Positions 1-6,580 of a stretch of DNA of 11,669 nt are shown here, piece by piece (positions within the stretch are counted from its first letter, which is position 1; each line of letters opens with the position of its first letter). The stretch is from a bacterium (GTDB lineage: Bacteria > UBA9089 > CG2-30-40-21 > SBAY01): the NCBI GenBank assembly GCA_030018635.1, contig JASEHU010000042.1, forward strand, positions 1-11,669, written 5' to 3'. The notes under the pieces were generated by a model. It had not been told where the DNA came from. It did not search any database and saw only the letters and a program-made list of their open reading frames with translations. A program made the position numbers and the translations under genes.

Positions 1-41
1 CTCCTGAATTCTGACTACTGGAGCACCCACAATATCAAATG

Positions 42-770
42 TTATGAACCATTAGTATCACCTTTTGTTTCTCCTCTTTTAATGTAAATTTGCCAAAAGA
101 GATTAATTATTGTCTTGAAAACATTAATAATATTCTTTAGTTGAAATGCCTTCGATTTACCATATTGTCTTTCCTTTACATTATAGCCTACTTCCACATA
201 ATTATACCCCTTTTTAAGCAATTTAACCAAGGCTTCAGATTGAAAGGCAAAGCTATTTGTAGAGATAGAGATAGATTGAATAAGTTCTCTCTTGAAGACA
301 ACTGTTCCATTATAATATTTTACTTTAATATTAAATAAAAGATTTATTCCCCAAACAAATACCTTCGAAATTATTCGTCTGGATAAAGGTCTAACCCAGG
401 TATTTAGAGTATAAGGAATAATAATATCTGCTTCCCCTACTTTATTCATTACCTTTTCTATTGATTCTACGGACAAACCATTATCTCCTGGAAACCAAAC
501 AATGTAATCATTTTTTGCTAAGGTAACTCCTTCTTTGTAGTTATATCCAAGCCCCTTAGTTTTTATATTATGTATAACCTTAATCTTTGGATTTTTTACG
601 GCTAACTCATCCGCTATAATCCCTGTCTTATCAGAACTCCCATCATCGAATATAAGAATCTCATAGTCAGTAAATTTATCGCCAATTCCAGAAAGAACTT
701 CTTCAATAGTAGGCTTAATATTATTTTCTTCATTTAGAGCAGGAATAATTATGGATATTGTAGGTTTCAT
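42..770 (-). CDS. Family 2 glycosyltransferase, polyprenyl-phosphate sugar transferase-like
   Basis: This 242-aa GT-A fold glycosyltransferase begins with ISIIIPALNEENNI (residues 5-18) and EILIFDDGSSDKTG (37-50, nucleotide-binding Asp42/Asp43). KGLGYNYKEGVTLAKNDYIV and WFPGDNG follow; PGDN (94-97) stands where the metal-binding DxD-type motif is expected. The C-terminal part has YNGTVVFKREL, FAFQSEALVKLLKKGYNYVE and VKERQYGKSKAF, the layout of dolichyl-phosphate-mannose-synthase-like enzymes that load a sugar on a polyprenyl phosphate at the membrane. It has hydrophobic stretches but no clear transmembrane pair, as in short soluble members. The gene is nearly contiguous with the deoxyhypusine-synthase-like gene (6 nt gap), with AAAGGAG about 13 nt upstream. 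It ends 41 nt from the window edge. The sugar donor is unknown; it may use one of the nucleotide sugars made upstream. Confidence 0.88.
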   Translation of the reverse strand: MKPTISIIIPALNEENNIKPTIEEVLSGIGDKFTDYEILIFDDGSSDKTGIIADELAVKNPKIKVIHNIKTKGLGYNYKEGVTLAKNDYIVWFPGDNGLSVESIEKVMNKVGEADIIIPYTLNTWVRPLSRRIISKVFVWGINLLFNIKVKYYNGTVVFKRELIQSISISTNSFAFQSEALVKLLKKGYNYVEVGYNVKERQYGKSKAFQLKNIINVFKTIINLFWQIYIKRGETKGDTNGS

Positions 771-776
771 GGGTTA

Positions 777-1775
777 TTATTGTCTCCTTTCCTCTGTTAT
801 TATTAAACTTACTTTTATCAGTAGATGATATAAACTCGGGATAGTGGTGCGGTGTTGCCCCTGGAAATAGAAGCTTTCACCACCATCCACAACGGTCCTA
901 ACCAATAATGTCTTCCATGGTCTATAGTAATACATTGGGGTAGATGTTGGCAGCTCCTTGTGATAGTCTTCCTCGATATCTATCAAATCAAATACTGCTG
1001 TGGTGAAGTGCCTTATTTCTTTGCCGCTTTGGTGGGCTATATTGCGTGCCATGGCTAATGCCTTAAGAAATACCTCAGGCCCCATAACCGCACTACCAAA
1101 ACACAATAACACACCACCTTCAAGAGACTGAATACTTCTTGCAAATATTAGAAAATCCCGGTATGAAGTTTCTCCAATTGCCGCACCATCACAATTTGGA
1201 TGTTCATGAAGAATGTCATAACCTATACCAACATGAACAGTTACAGGAATCCTGCATCTGAATCCTGCTGAAAGAATGCTTAAATTCTTATATGGATATT
1301 TGCTTTCTTCTATAAACCTACCAACACCTTCTCCTAATCCCAGTTTTTCTTTATAAACAGATACGATCACATCATTCAACTCACCTGTTTCCTTCCAGAG
1401 ACCAAATTGCCCTTCTTTGATATATCTTGCTACACTTTCCGTTGTCTTTCCAATTCTTGCCAGCTCAAACTCATGAATAGGTCCAGCTCCATTCATGGCA
1501 ATATGAGTAATAAATCCTTTCTCCATAAGGTCAATGATGTATCTTGATACACCGGAGCGAATGACATGAGCCCCCATCATAAGAATAACCTGGCTTTTAT
1601 TCTCTCTTGCTCTCACTATCCGTTCAATTAATTTATCTAACTTTGGGTTTTCATATTTTAGTGGTAATTCATTCAGCTCAAGGAAAGAATCTACTTTAAT
1701 ATCAGATTGCCGCTGTGATAGAGGAAGAATCTTTAAATTCTTCCTCTCAAATATTTCATAGAAACTTTTATCCAT
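777..1775 (-). CDS. Deoxyhypusine-synthase-like protein of unknown function
   Basis: This protein of about 332 aa resembles deoxyhypusine synthase, an NAD-dependent enzyme that moves an aminobutyl group from spermidine to a lysine of eIF5A. Similar points are MMGAHVIRSGVSRYIIDLME (an NAD-site segment), HIAMNGAGPIHEFELARIG (like the TTAGG-E-D-region), IPVTVHVGIGYDILHEHPN, GGVLLCFGSAVMGPEV near the GGG segment, and RPWKTLLVR, whose Lys288 (ATG numbering) falls where the catalytic lysine is expected. Bacteria have no eIF5A, and relatives sometimes act as homospermidine synthases, so a polyamine or sugar-linked aminoalkyl transfer is possible but unproven. A longer reading starts at TTG 1790; neither start has a good ribosome binding site, and I prefer ATG 1775. 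The stop is 6 nt before the glycosyltransferase start, whose AAAGGAG lies in this gene's end. Confidence 0.62.
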   Translation of the reverse strand: MDKSFYEIFERKNLKILPLSQRQSDIKVDSFLELNELPLKYENPKLDKLIERIVRARENKSQVILMMGAHVIRSGVSRYIIDLMEKGFITHIAMNGAGPIHEFELARIGKTTESVARYIKEGQFGLWKETGELNDVIVSVYKEKLGLGEGVGRFIEESKYPYKNLSILSAGFRCRIPVTVHVGIGYDILHEHPNCDGAAIGETSYRDFLIFARSIQSLEGGVLLCFGSAVMGPEVFLKALAMARNIAHQSGKEIRHFTTAVFDLIDIEEDYHKELPTSTPMYYYRPWKTLLVRTVVDGGESFYFQGQHRTTIPSLYHLLIKVSLIITEERRQ

Positions 1776-1813
1776 CTCTTTATACCACAAAATTTGATTT
1801 AGATAATTTCTTT

Positions 1814-2587
1814 TTACAATTTTTCTCCAACCACAAAAATCTCATTGGTTGGAACAAATACAACTTCCGGTAATTTGTGGTAAATATTACTTTTTATCTC
1901 CTCTGGAACAGTTCGTAAAACAAGACTCAAATAAATATCTGACTTCTGAAACATCCAATAAGGAATATACTCCTTAACCTTCAACCCGATCAACTCAAAA
2001 AGTTTTTCTATTGAAACCCGAGTCCAATACATCAAGTGTTCAAGTGGTTTGTGCTGATAGGGTATTGTTGATTCTACAGTGACCGTGGTTAAAGCTAATT
2101 TACCACCCTCTTTCAAAATTGTAATTAACTGTTTCATTGTCTCCTTTGGTTTCGAGAGATGTTCGAGAATCCCCCACATGGTTATAAAATCCCATTTCTC
2201 ATGATAGTCTGTTATCATTTGAGGTCCCTGAGGTGCATATTTATCATAACCCCACCAATGAGGAGAATTACCACTTTTTACAAAAATATTCTTTCCACAT
2301 CCAAAATCAAGCAGTTTATTTTCGTTGGTAAGTCCATGTGAAGAAAGAGCTTGAATATTACGCAGGGCATTCATTTTTAGAATTGAATCCTCTGCTCGGA
2401 TATCTGTATAATTGGAATAAAAATTATCAAGTTCTTTCTTTGTTGGCAAAGGTTCTACATATTCCATTCGACAATTTTTACACTTATATATTTTATATCT
2501 ATCGATATCTTTAATCCTAAATCCCTGAACTTCACATACTGGGCAAGTTATCAAATTTCTCACCTTATCATCTCCTCGTAATTTCAT
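1814..2587 (-). CDS. SAM-dependent class I methyltransferase with N-terminal zinc ribbon
   Basis: This 257-aa protein begins with a four-cysteine zinc-ribbon-like module, CPVC (Cys15, Cys18) and CKNC (Cys36, Cys39), as in many sugar C-methyltransferase-like and other methyltransferases of surface-polysaccharide loci. The Rossmann part has motif I LLDFGCGKN (residues 92-100), the acidic motif II residue in GYDKY (Asp115), and WDFITMWGILEHLSKP (132-147) followed by LKEGGKLALTTV. Motif I lacks its usual last glycine (Asn100), a mild departure. ATG at 2587 is listed, but GTG at 2563 is a serious alternative: AGGAG sits 8 nt before it and all four cysteines remain. It probably methylates a sugar, glycan terminus or lipid-linked intermediate; the substrate is not readable. 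The gene is followed after a short gap by the deoxyhypusine-synthase-like gene. Confidence 0.83.
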   Translation of the reverse strand: MKLRGDDKVRNLITCPVCEVQGFRIKDIDRYKIYKCKNCRMEYVEPLPTKKELDNFYSNYTDIRAEDSILKMNALRNIQALSSHGLTNENKLLDFGCGKNIFVKSGNSPHWWGYDKYAPQGPQMITDYHEKWDFITMWGILEHLSKPKETMKQLITILKEGGKLALTTVTVESTIPYQHKPLEHLMYWTRVSIEKLFELIGLKVKEYIPYWMFQKSDIYLSLVLRTVPEEIKSNIYHKLPEVVFVPTNEIFVVGEKL

Positions 2588-2600
2588 TATTGGAACTTCT

Positions 2601-2675
2601 CCAATTTAGTTGATCCGAAGGGTTCAAGGGTAAACACTTGAACCCTTTCCAATTGAATTTCCATCAACTAATTGG
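2601..2675. repeat. Nested inverted repeat between SIS isomerase and methyltransferase genes
   Basis: The outer arms CCAATTTAGTTGAT (2601-2614) and ATCAACTAATTGG (2663-2675) pair fully apart from one bulged T. The inner arms AAGGGTTCAAG (2618-2628) and CTTGAACCCTT (2637-2647) form a perfect 11-bp stem with an 8-nt loop. No U-tract follows on the minus strand, so it is not a standard terminator. It lies directly upstream of the methyltransferase start and could affect its translation or mRNA stability. A separate 7-bp hairpin, GAATCTT/AAGATTC (2681-2699), overlaps the isomerase stop codon. Confidence 0.7.
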
Positions 2676-2690
2676 CAGAAGAATCTTTAG

Positions 2691-3251
2691 TTAAGATTCA
2701 TTTTCAATGAAATAATAGCTTATCATATGGCAGATAGCGGCATGAATATCTTCAACATGTCCATAATGTTTAGATAGAATGACAATCACCAGATCTACCA
2801 TATTGATTAGTTTCCCATTCTTATCACCCACTAAAGCCGCTGTTTTAAGTTTAAGGTGCTTTGCCCGCTCAACCGCTTTGACAAGATTTGGAGAGCTGCC
2901 ACTGACGCTAATAGCCAGAAGTAAGTCCCCTTCCTTAGCAAAATTCTCAATCTGTTCCGAGAATACATCATCATAACTTAGATCATTGCCTAAAGCAGTT
3001 AGCCAGGGGATGTGCTCAACTGGTGAAAAGACACGAAAATGTTTCTTCTTGCCGAGTGAAGCCCCTTTTCCTAAATCAACTGCCAGATGAGAACTACAGG
3101 CAGCACTTCCACCATTACCTATTACAAAAATTTGCCCATCTTGCTCACGGATATCTTTAATCATTCTAATAAGATGACTAATTGCTTCTTGATTCACAGA
3201 CCGAAGTACTTTAATGTGTTCATCGATATAAGACTTTAACCATTCTTTCAT
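2691..3251 (-). CDS. gmhA: SIS-domain phosphoheptose isomerase-like protein
   Basis: This 186-aa protein closely resembles GmhA, which converts sedoheptulose 7-phosphate to D-glycero-D-manno-heptose 7-phosphate, the first committed step of LPS heptose synthesis. Marks from the chosen ATG are FVIGNGGSAACSSHLAVDLG (residues 43-61), ALGNDLSYDDVFSEQIENFA (87-105), LAISVSGSSPNLVKAVERAK (112-131) and VEDIHAAICHMI (166-177), with His55, Glu167 and His170 in places where GmhA has metal or catalytic residues. I chose ATG 3251 over GTG 3323: AGGT lies 7 nt upstream, GmhA proteins are about 190 aa, and the extra 24 residues of the longer reading come from the heptamer repeat. Context with the kinase-nucleotidyltransferase supports a heptose-type role. 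A related aldose-ketose isomerase specificity cannot be excluded. Confidence 0.87.
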   Translation of the reverse strand: MKEWLKSYIDEHIKVLRSVNQEAISHLIRMIKDIREQDGQIFVIGNGGSAACSSHLAVDLGKGASLGKKKHFRVFSPVEHIPWLTALGNDLSYDDVFSEQIENFAKEGDLLLAISVSGSSPNLVKAVERAKHLKLKTAALVGDKNGKLINMVDLVIVILSKHYGHVEDIHAAICHMISYYFIENES

Positions 3252-3268
3252 AATTTTTACCTGAAGTA

Positions 3269-3337
3269 GTGAGCAGTGAGCAGTAAGCAGAAAATCTATC
3301 ATCACGCACTGCTCACTGCTCACTGCTTACTGCTCAC
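3269..3337. repeat. Inverted pair of GTGAGCA heptamer arrays
   Basis: Three units reading GTGAGCA, GTGAGCA, GTAAGCA (3269-3289) face four units reading TGCTCAC, TGCTCAC, TGCTTAC, TGCTCAC (3310-3337) across a 19- to 20-nt loop. A 15-bp perfect stem is possible between 3269-3283 and 3309-3323. The right array codes for the C-terminus of the four-helix-bundle protein, and the left one lies just upstream of the SIS isomerase ribosome binding site. It is the same unit as in the array at 3696-3737, so the four-helix-bundle gene is bracketed by related repeats. Confidence 0.85.
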
Positions 3338-3694
3338 CTGCTTTATTAATCCATTAAGCATTTTACTTATCTCTTCTAATCTTGTATCCAGTTTATTTCT
3401 GGTATCTATTGGAAGATAACCAAGTCGAGTTGAAATTTCAAATTGTGTATCGAGTTCACTTATTGACCCCCGAGCAATATATAGGAATTGCAGAAATTCT
3501 TTTGCTGATTGTCTACCTGCTCCTTCGGCTATATTACTACCTATTGATATCACAGCCCTTCTCATTTGAGAAGTTAAACCAAATCTTTCTTCAGATGGAT
3601 ACCGTTCTGTTGCTTTGTAAACTTCTATTGCCAACTCAATAGACTTCTGCCATACACTTAGCCTCTTATGTGGCTTAATCTGTTCACTCTTCAC
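3320..3694 (-). CDS. Four-helix-bundle protein of the 23S rRNA intervening-sequence (S23) family
   Basis: This 124-aa protein matches the small four-helix-bundle family named after ORFs in 23S rRNA intervening sequences. Marks are SVWQKSIELAIEVYKATERY (residues 13-32), RFGLTSQMRRAVISIGSNIA (37-56), EGAGR (57-61), and ISELDTQFEISTRLGYL. Family length is about 115-130 aa, so it looks complete. Its biochemical role is unknown. It has no obvious part in glycan synthesis and sits between the kinase and isomerase genes. The start is GTG at 3694, supported by AAGGAG 7 nt upstream. Both that start region and the last codons (reading VSSKQ) are built from the flanking GTGAGCA heptamers, so the ends were shaped by repeat sequence. 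The flanking repeats suggest it arrived as a repeat-bounded cassette. Its 4-nt overlap with a longer GTG-start version of the isomerase gene is probably an artefact of the repeat. Confidence 0.88.
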   Translation of the reverse strand: MKSEQIKPHKRLSVWQKSIELAIEVYKATERYPSEERFGLTSQMRRAVISIGSNIAEGAGRQSAKEFLQFLYIARGSISELDTQFEISTRLGYLPIDTRNKLDTRLEEISKMLNGLIKQVSSKQ

Positions 3695-3695
3695 T

Positions 3696-3737
3696 TCCTA
3701 ACTCCTTACTGCTCACTCCTCACTGCTCACTGCTCAC
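3696..3737. repeat. Six-unit heptameric tandem repeat (TGCTCAC / GTGAGCA)
   Basis: Exactly six 7-nt units occupy this stretch: TCCTAAC, TCCTTAC, TGCTCAC, TCCTCAC, TGCTCAC, TGCTCAC on the plus strand. The array touches the kinase stop codon (3738-3740). After a 1-nt slip it continues as TGTTCAC and TCTTCAC (3681-3694) into the first codons of the four-helix-bundle gene, whose GTG start is the end of a unit. The units nearest the kinase are the most uniform and those nearest the next gene the most diverged. Confidence 0.85.
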
Positions 3738-5270
3738 TTACTTCATCAAAGTTTCAATCAGCTTTTTGAGATGAGCAGGGTCGATACTTTCTTTATTCCC
3801 AAGATACTGGACAGCTAATGCCCCAGCACAATTACCAATAAAGGCAACCAACTCAGGGTCTAAATTCAAATAGGTTAGAGGTGAAGTTATGGCCAAAACA
3901 GCATCCCCTGCCCCAATTGTATCTACAACCTTCCAGGAAGCAACAGGAACTCGATAAAAAGTTCCATGACAACAATAAAGAGTTCCTTCATGTCCAAGGG
4001 TAACATTAATACGAGAACACTTAAGTTCTTTAGAAATCTTTTTTATCAGTGGTTCAAGGTCACCATGTTGGTCATGACAGGCTAATCTTATTTCAGGATG
4101 GTCAATAACAATATAATCTGCCCGAGAATATTTAGTTATGGGATTAAACCCAAGATTAGAACTATTTGATTGAGCCATTACCACCAGGTAAGGGGCTTCT
4201 TGACAAAGCATGTTAACGATTTTTGGGGTGATAAACCCATGTCCAAAATCTGCTGAGATTACCATGTCATAAGAAGACATTAATTCCTTGAGCAAATTAA
4301 TTATCCCCTTTTCAACCTCTCCATTAATTGGGTAATCATTAAAATATTGCACTTCAAATATCTTTTGGCTAAATACCTTCTCAAGAAATCGAACCTTAAT
4401 TACTGTTGCTCCATCCTCACGAAAGCAAGGAAAGAATTTAACATTTGGCTTAAGGTTCTGACGAATAAATTCCTCTCTTGAGTTTTCTCTACCAAGCAAC
4501 CCTATAAGTCCAACATCTTTTATAAAACCAGCTAAATGATTGGCAACAGCTAAAGAGCCACCAGCGTATTCTTCTGAAGATATCCATCTTGTTGCGATTG
4601 TAGGGGCTTTGGATGCCCGCTGAAGAAGACTACAAAAGTGATATTCATCAATAATTGGCTCTCCTATAATTAGTATTCGGATATCTTGAATTTTAGTAAG
4701 TGAGCCTATAACTTCTGTAATGTTAAATCGTTGTGTAAAATTAACCAGAAACTCATCCAGTTCCTTTGGAAGAACACCAAAATAGTCCTTGAGAAGCTTA
4801 CTTGAAGAAAATACCTCATCTGCAGTGAAGACTAATTCCCCCCCAACAGATTTAATTGCCTCTTCTTCCTTAGTCAAGCGACCTGTTGGGTCACTTTCTA
4901 CTGAACCAAAGTCGCTACCCTTGACATAGATATTTGGTTTGAGGAGATGAATTGTCTCCACGGCTGTAGTCCATTGATTAAGAGCCACATAATTAACACA
5001 GTCAAGAGCGGCAATCGATTCCAAACGATGAATTTCGGTAAAAACAGGTCTGCCAGGACCTCTGGACACATAGCGATCAGGGGTAATTGTTACCATCAAA
5101 ATATCACCTTTCTTCTTCGCTGCCTGGAGATATTTAATGTGCCCAATGTGCATTAGATCAAAACACCCATGGCAGTAGACAATTTTTTTACCTTCTTCGC
5201 GTAATCTGGCAGATTCTTTAGCCAGTATGTCCATCTCTACAATCTTTTCAGAAAGTCCTTTCCTTCCCAT
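3738..5270 (-). CDS. Bifunctional cytidylyltransferase-PfkB sugar kinase, HldE-like with reversed domain order
   Basis: This 510-aa fusion has an N-terminal nucleotidyltransferase domain (about residues 25-165) with CHGCFDLMHIGHIKYLQ, including the HIGH signature at 41-44, and a late FSSSKLL segment (154-160) in place of the family's ISSTR-type motif. A PfkB/ribokinase-type kinase follows from about residue 195 (ILIIGEPIIDEYHF), with EYAGGSLAVANHLAG and the anion-hole/catalytic-base motif DTIGAGD (GAGD 453-456). Canonical HldE (RfaE) phosphorylates D-glycero-D-manno-heptose 7-phosphate at C1 and then adds a nucleotide, but has the kinase first; here the order is swapped. The ATG is preceded by AAAGGGG. 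With the GmhA-like gene downstream and transketolase upstream it probably activates a heptose-like sugar. Substrate and nucleotide (ADP or CDP) are inference. The stop codon abuts a heptamer repeat array. Confidence 0.88.
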   Translation of the reverse strand: MGRKGLSEKIVEMDILAKESARLREEGKKIVYCHGCFDLMHIGHIKYLQAAKKKGDILMVTITPDRYVSRGPGRPVFTEIHRLESIAALDCVNYVALNQWTTAVETIHLLKPNIYVKGSDFGSVESDPTGRLTKEEEAIKSVGGELVFTADEVFSSSKLLKDYFGVLPKELDEFLVNFTQRFNITEVIGSLTKIQDIRILIIGEPIIDEYHFCSLLQRASKAPTIATRWISSEEYAGGSLAVANHLAGFIKDVGLIGLLGRENSREEFIRQNLKPNVKFFPCFREDGATVIKVRFLEKVFSQKIFEVQYFNDYPINGEVEKGIINLLKELMSSYDMVISADFGHGFITPKIVNMLCQEAPYLVVMAQSNSSNLGFNPITKYSRADYIVIDHPEIRLACHDQHGDLEPLIKKISKELKCSRINVTLGHEGTLYCCHGTFYRVPVASWKVVDTIGAGDAVLAITSPLTYLNLDPELVAFIGNCAGALAVQYLGNKESIDPAHLKKLIETLMK

Positions 5271-5283
5271 TGATTTCCCCTTT

Positions 5284-5327
5284 GAGTGAGTCGTAAGCTG
5301 TTTTTTACTGCCTACTATTCACTGCTC
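5284..5327. repeat. Degenerate inverted copy of the GTGAGCA-type repeat
   Basis: In the gap between the radical SAM and kinase genes, GAGTGAGTCGTAAGCTG (5284-5300) is followed by TACTGCCTACTATTCACTGC (5306-5325), a decayed match to inverted heptamers of the GTGAGCA / TGCTCAC kind found intact at 3269-3337 and 3696-3737. It appears to be an older copy of the same repeat family, placing such repeats on both sides of the kinase gene. Confidence 0.5.
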
Positions 5328-5351
5328 TTGGATTTCCACATTTCATAAAAA

Positions 5352-6458
5352 TCATATAAAATTAATATGCATTGGTGGTTCACCTTGACATGTAGTCAAT
5401 CTTGTGTTCCCTCTTTTTATATTCCATAAAAATTCATTTACTTTATGCTGTAAACATAAAGAACCACACATTGTTTGGGCATCAAATTTATCTGATGAAA
5501 GTAAGCCAAGTACTTCCCAATAACGCTCGCTTTGCCAGATTTTCTTGAAAGATGTTTCTGCAATATTACCAATGTGATATTTTTTATATCTTTTATTGAA
5601 TAACATTCCACATGGGGCAACTAATCCCGAGCCAGAAAATTGCATAATAAAAGTGGGGCCAAAACATTGAACATACCTCCGTTTTCCTCCACTTAAAATT
5701 TTAGACCATTTTGCCTTGACCAAATAATCATTATCAGTATAAGCTTCAGCTTCCTTTAGAATATTTACCAAATCATGGTATTTAGAATATTCTACTCCCA
5801 AACTCCCCATTTCATCATCACTACAATGCTTAATAACACAATAATCAACCTCAAGTTCTTTACCTAAAGCTGCCAAGGGAAGAACCTGATCAGCAAATTC
5901 AGGCAGCAATACCATTTGAAGTCCAATGGTTACATCAAGGTTCTTTTCTCTCTTTATCTCAACACATCTCCTTATGATATTATACACTTTATCGAAACAT
6001 TTTTCTTTGCAGCCCATTATTTGGGCATAGCGAGGAGGCTCAGCTGCTGATATGTTGAATCTGAGATATGTCAGAGAGGCTAATATCTCCTCCAGTATCT
6101 CATCCTTTAGCAAATATCCATTTGTTCCCAAAGCCATGTCCAGACCATTTTCTTTTCCCCTCACAATAGCATCATATATATGTGGAGAGCAGGTGCTTTC
6201 TCCATCACTAACGAAACTTATAGCCTTTACCCCAATTTCAGCCGCATCATCAAGGAATCTAAAGATAACATCTCTCGTCATTCTTTTTTCATCATTAGCC
6301 TGAAGCTGACCATAACAATAAACACATCTATAGGTACATTTTCTGGTTAAGGCACAATCAATAGTAATAGGAGCAATCCTTTCTCCATTAAGATATGCCT
6401 CTAATCGTTCTCTATGCCAGAGAAGCTTTTGTCCATCTAAGATTAAATCTCCCTTCAT
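5352..6458 (-). CDS. Radical SAM protein with C-terminal cysteine cluster (SPASM/twitch-like)
   Basis: This 368-aa protein has the radical SAM [4Fe-4S] motif CxxxCxxC at Cys41, Cys45 and Cys48 (KCTYRCVYCYGQ). SDGEST at 84-89 sits where the family has its SAM-contacting GGE-type motif. The C-terminal part carries further cysteines, Cys265, Cys283, Cys331 and Cys335, the first two in CFGP and APCGMLF. This pattern resembles SPASM or twitch domains that hold auxiliary iron-sulfur clusters. A stretch HIGNIAETSFKKIWQSER is like the segment that precedes the last cysteines in many SPASM proteins. The ATG has AAAGGA about 6 nt upstream. Its place in a sugar operon suggests a radical modification of a sugar or glycan precursor, such as dehydration, epimerisation or deoxygenation. 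That is inference; no substrate can be read from the sequence. Confidence 0.88.
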   Translation of the reverse strand: MKGDLILDGQKLLWHRERLEAYLNGERIAPITIDCALTRKCTYRCVYCYGQLQANDEKRMTRDVIFRFLDDAAEIGVKAISFVSDGESTCSPHIYDAIVRGKENGLDMALGTNGYLLKDEILEEILASLTYLRFNISAAEPPRYAQIMGCKEKCFDKVYNIIRRCVEIKREKNLDVTIGLQMVLLPEFADQVLPLAALGKELEVDYCVIKHCSDDEMGSLGVEYSKYHDLVNILKEAEAYTDNDYLVKAKWSKILSGGKRRYVQCFGPTFIMQFSGSGLVAPCGMLFNKRYKKYHIGNIAETSFKKIWQSERYWEVLGLLSSDKFDAQTMCGSLCLQHKVNEFLWNIKRGNTRLTTCQGEPPMHINFI

Positions 6459-6498
6459 TTATTTTCCTTTGTCTTGGTTAGCTATTAGTTAAAATAAA

Positions 6499-6565
6499 GG
6501 GTAACTCTTCAGGTGCTTAGACGCAAGACTGAAGGCTATCAGTCTATCCCCCTGAATAGTTACCT
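6499..6565. repeat. Nested inverted repeat between transketolase and radical SAM genes
   Basis: The outer arms GGTAACTCTTCAGG (6500-6513) and CCTGAATAGTTACC (6551-6564) pair at 13 of 14 positions. The 37-nt loop contains a perfect inner hairpin, AGACTG (6526-6531) and CAGTCT (6540-6545), around an 8-nt loop. There is no U-run beyond the stem on the minus strand, so it is not a canonical intrinsic terminator. It could stabilise or process the mRNA between the two genes, or be a small palindromic mobile repeat. Confidence 0.65.
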
Positions 6566-6580
6566 CTTCACTAACCTTTT

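Noticed and set aside
1..41. CTCCTGAATTCTGACTACTG at the left edge as part of a further repeat
   Set aside because: It resembles a short dispersed repeat, but only one partial copy is present and the window ends, so it cannot be supported.
1776..1790. TTG start giving five more residues for the deoxyhypusine-synthase-like protein
   Set aside because: No ribosome binding site is seen before it and an ATG lies five codons inside; the choice remains uncertain.
2618..2647. Rho-independent terminator after the isomerase gene
   Set aside because: The stem is good but no U-tract follows in the direction of transcription, and same-strand pathway genes continue downstream.
3382..3642. An 86-aa plus-strand frame opposite the four-helix-bundle gene
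   Set aside because: The minus-strand frame matches a known family along its length; the plus frame is leucine- and tyrosine-rich without motifs.
3320..3694. A real 23S rRNA intervening sequence
   Set aside because: The protein family is named after such insertions, but the neighbours are protein-coding sugar genes and no rRNA sequence is seen.
3269..3737. CRISPR array
   Set aside because: The repeats are 7-nt tandem units with no unique spacers, and no cas genes are present.
5438..5620. A 60-aa minus-strand frame inside the radical SAM gene
   Set aside because: It is a shifted reading of the cysteine-rich C-terminus of the radical SAM gene, with no separate ribosome site or family match.
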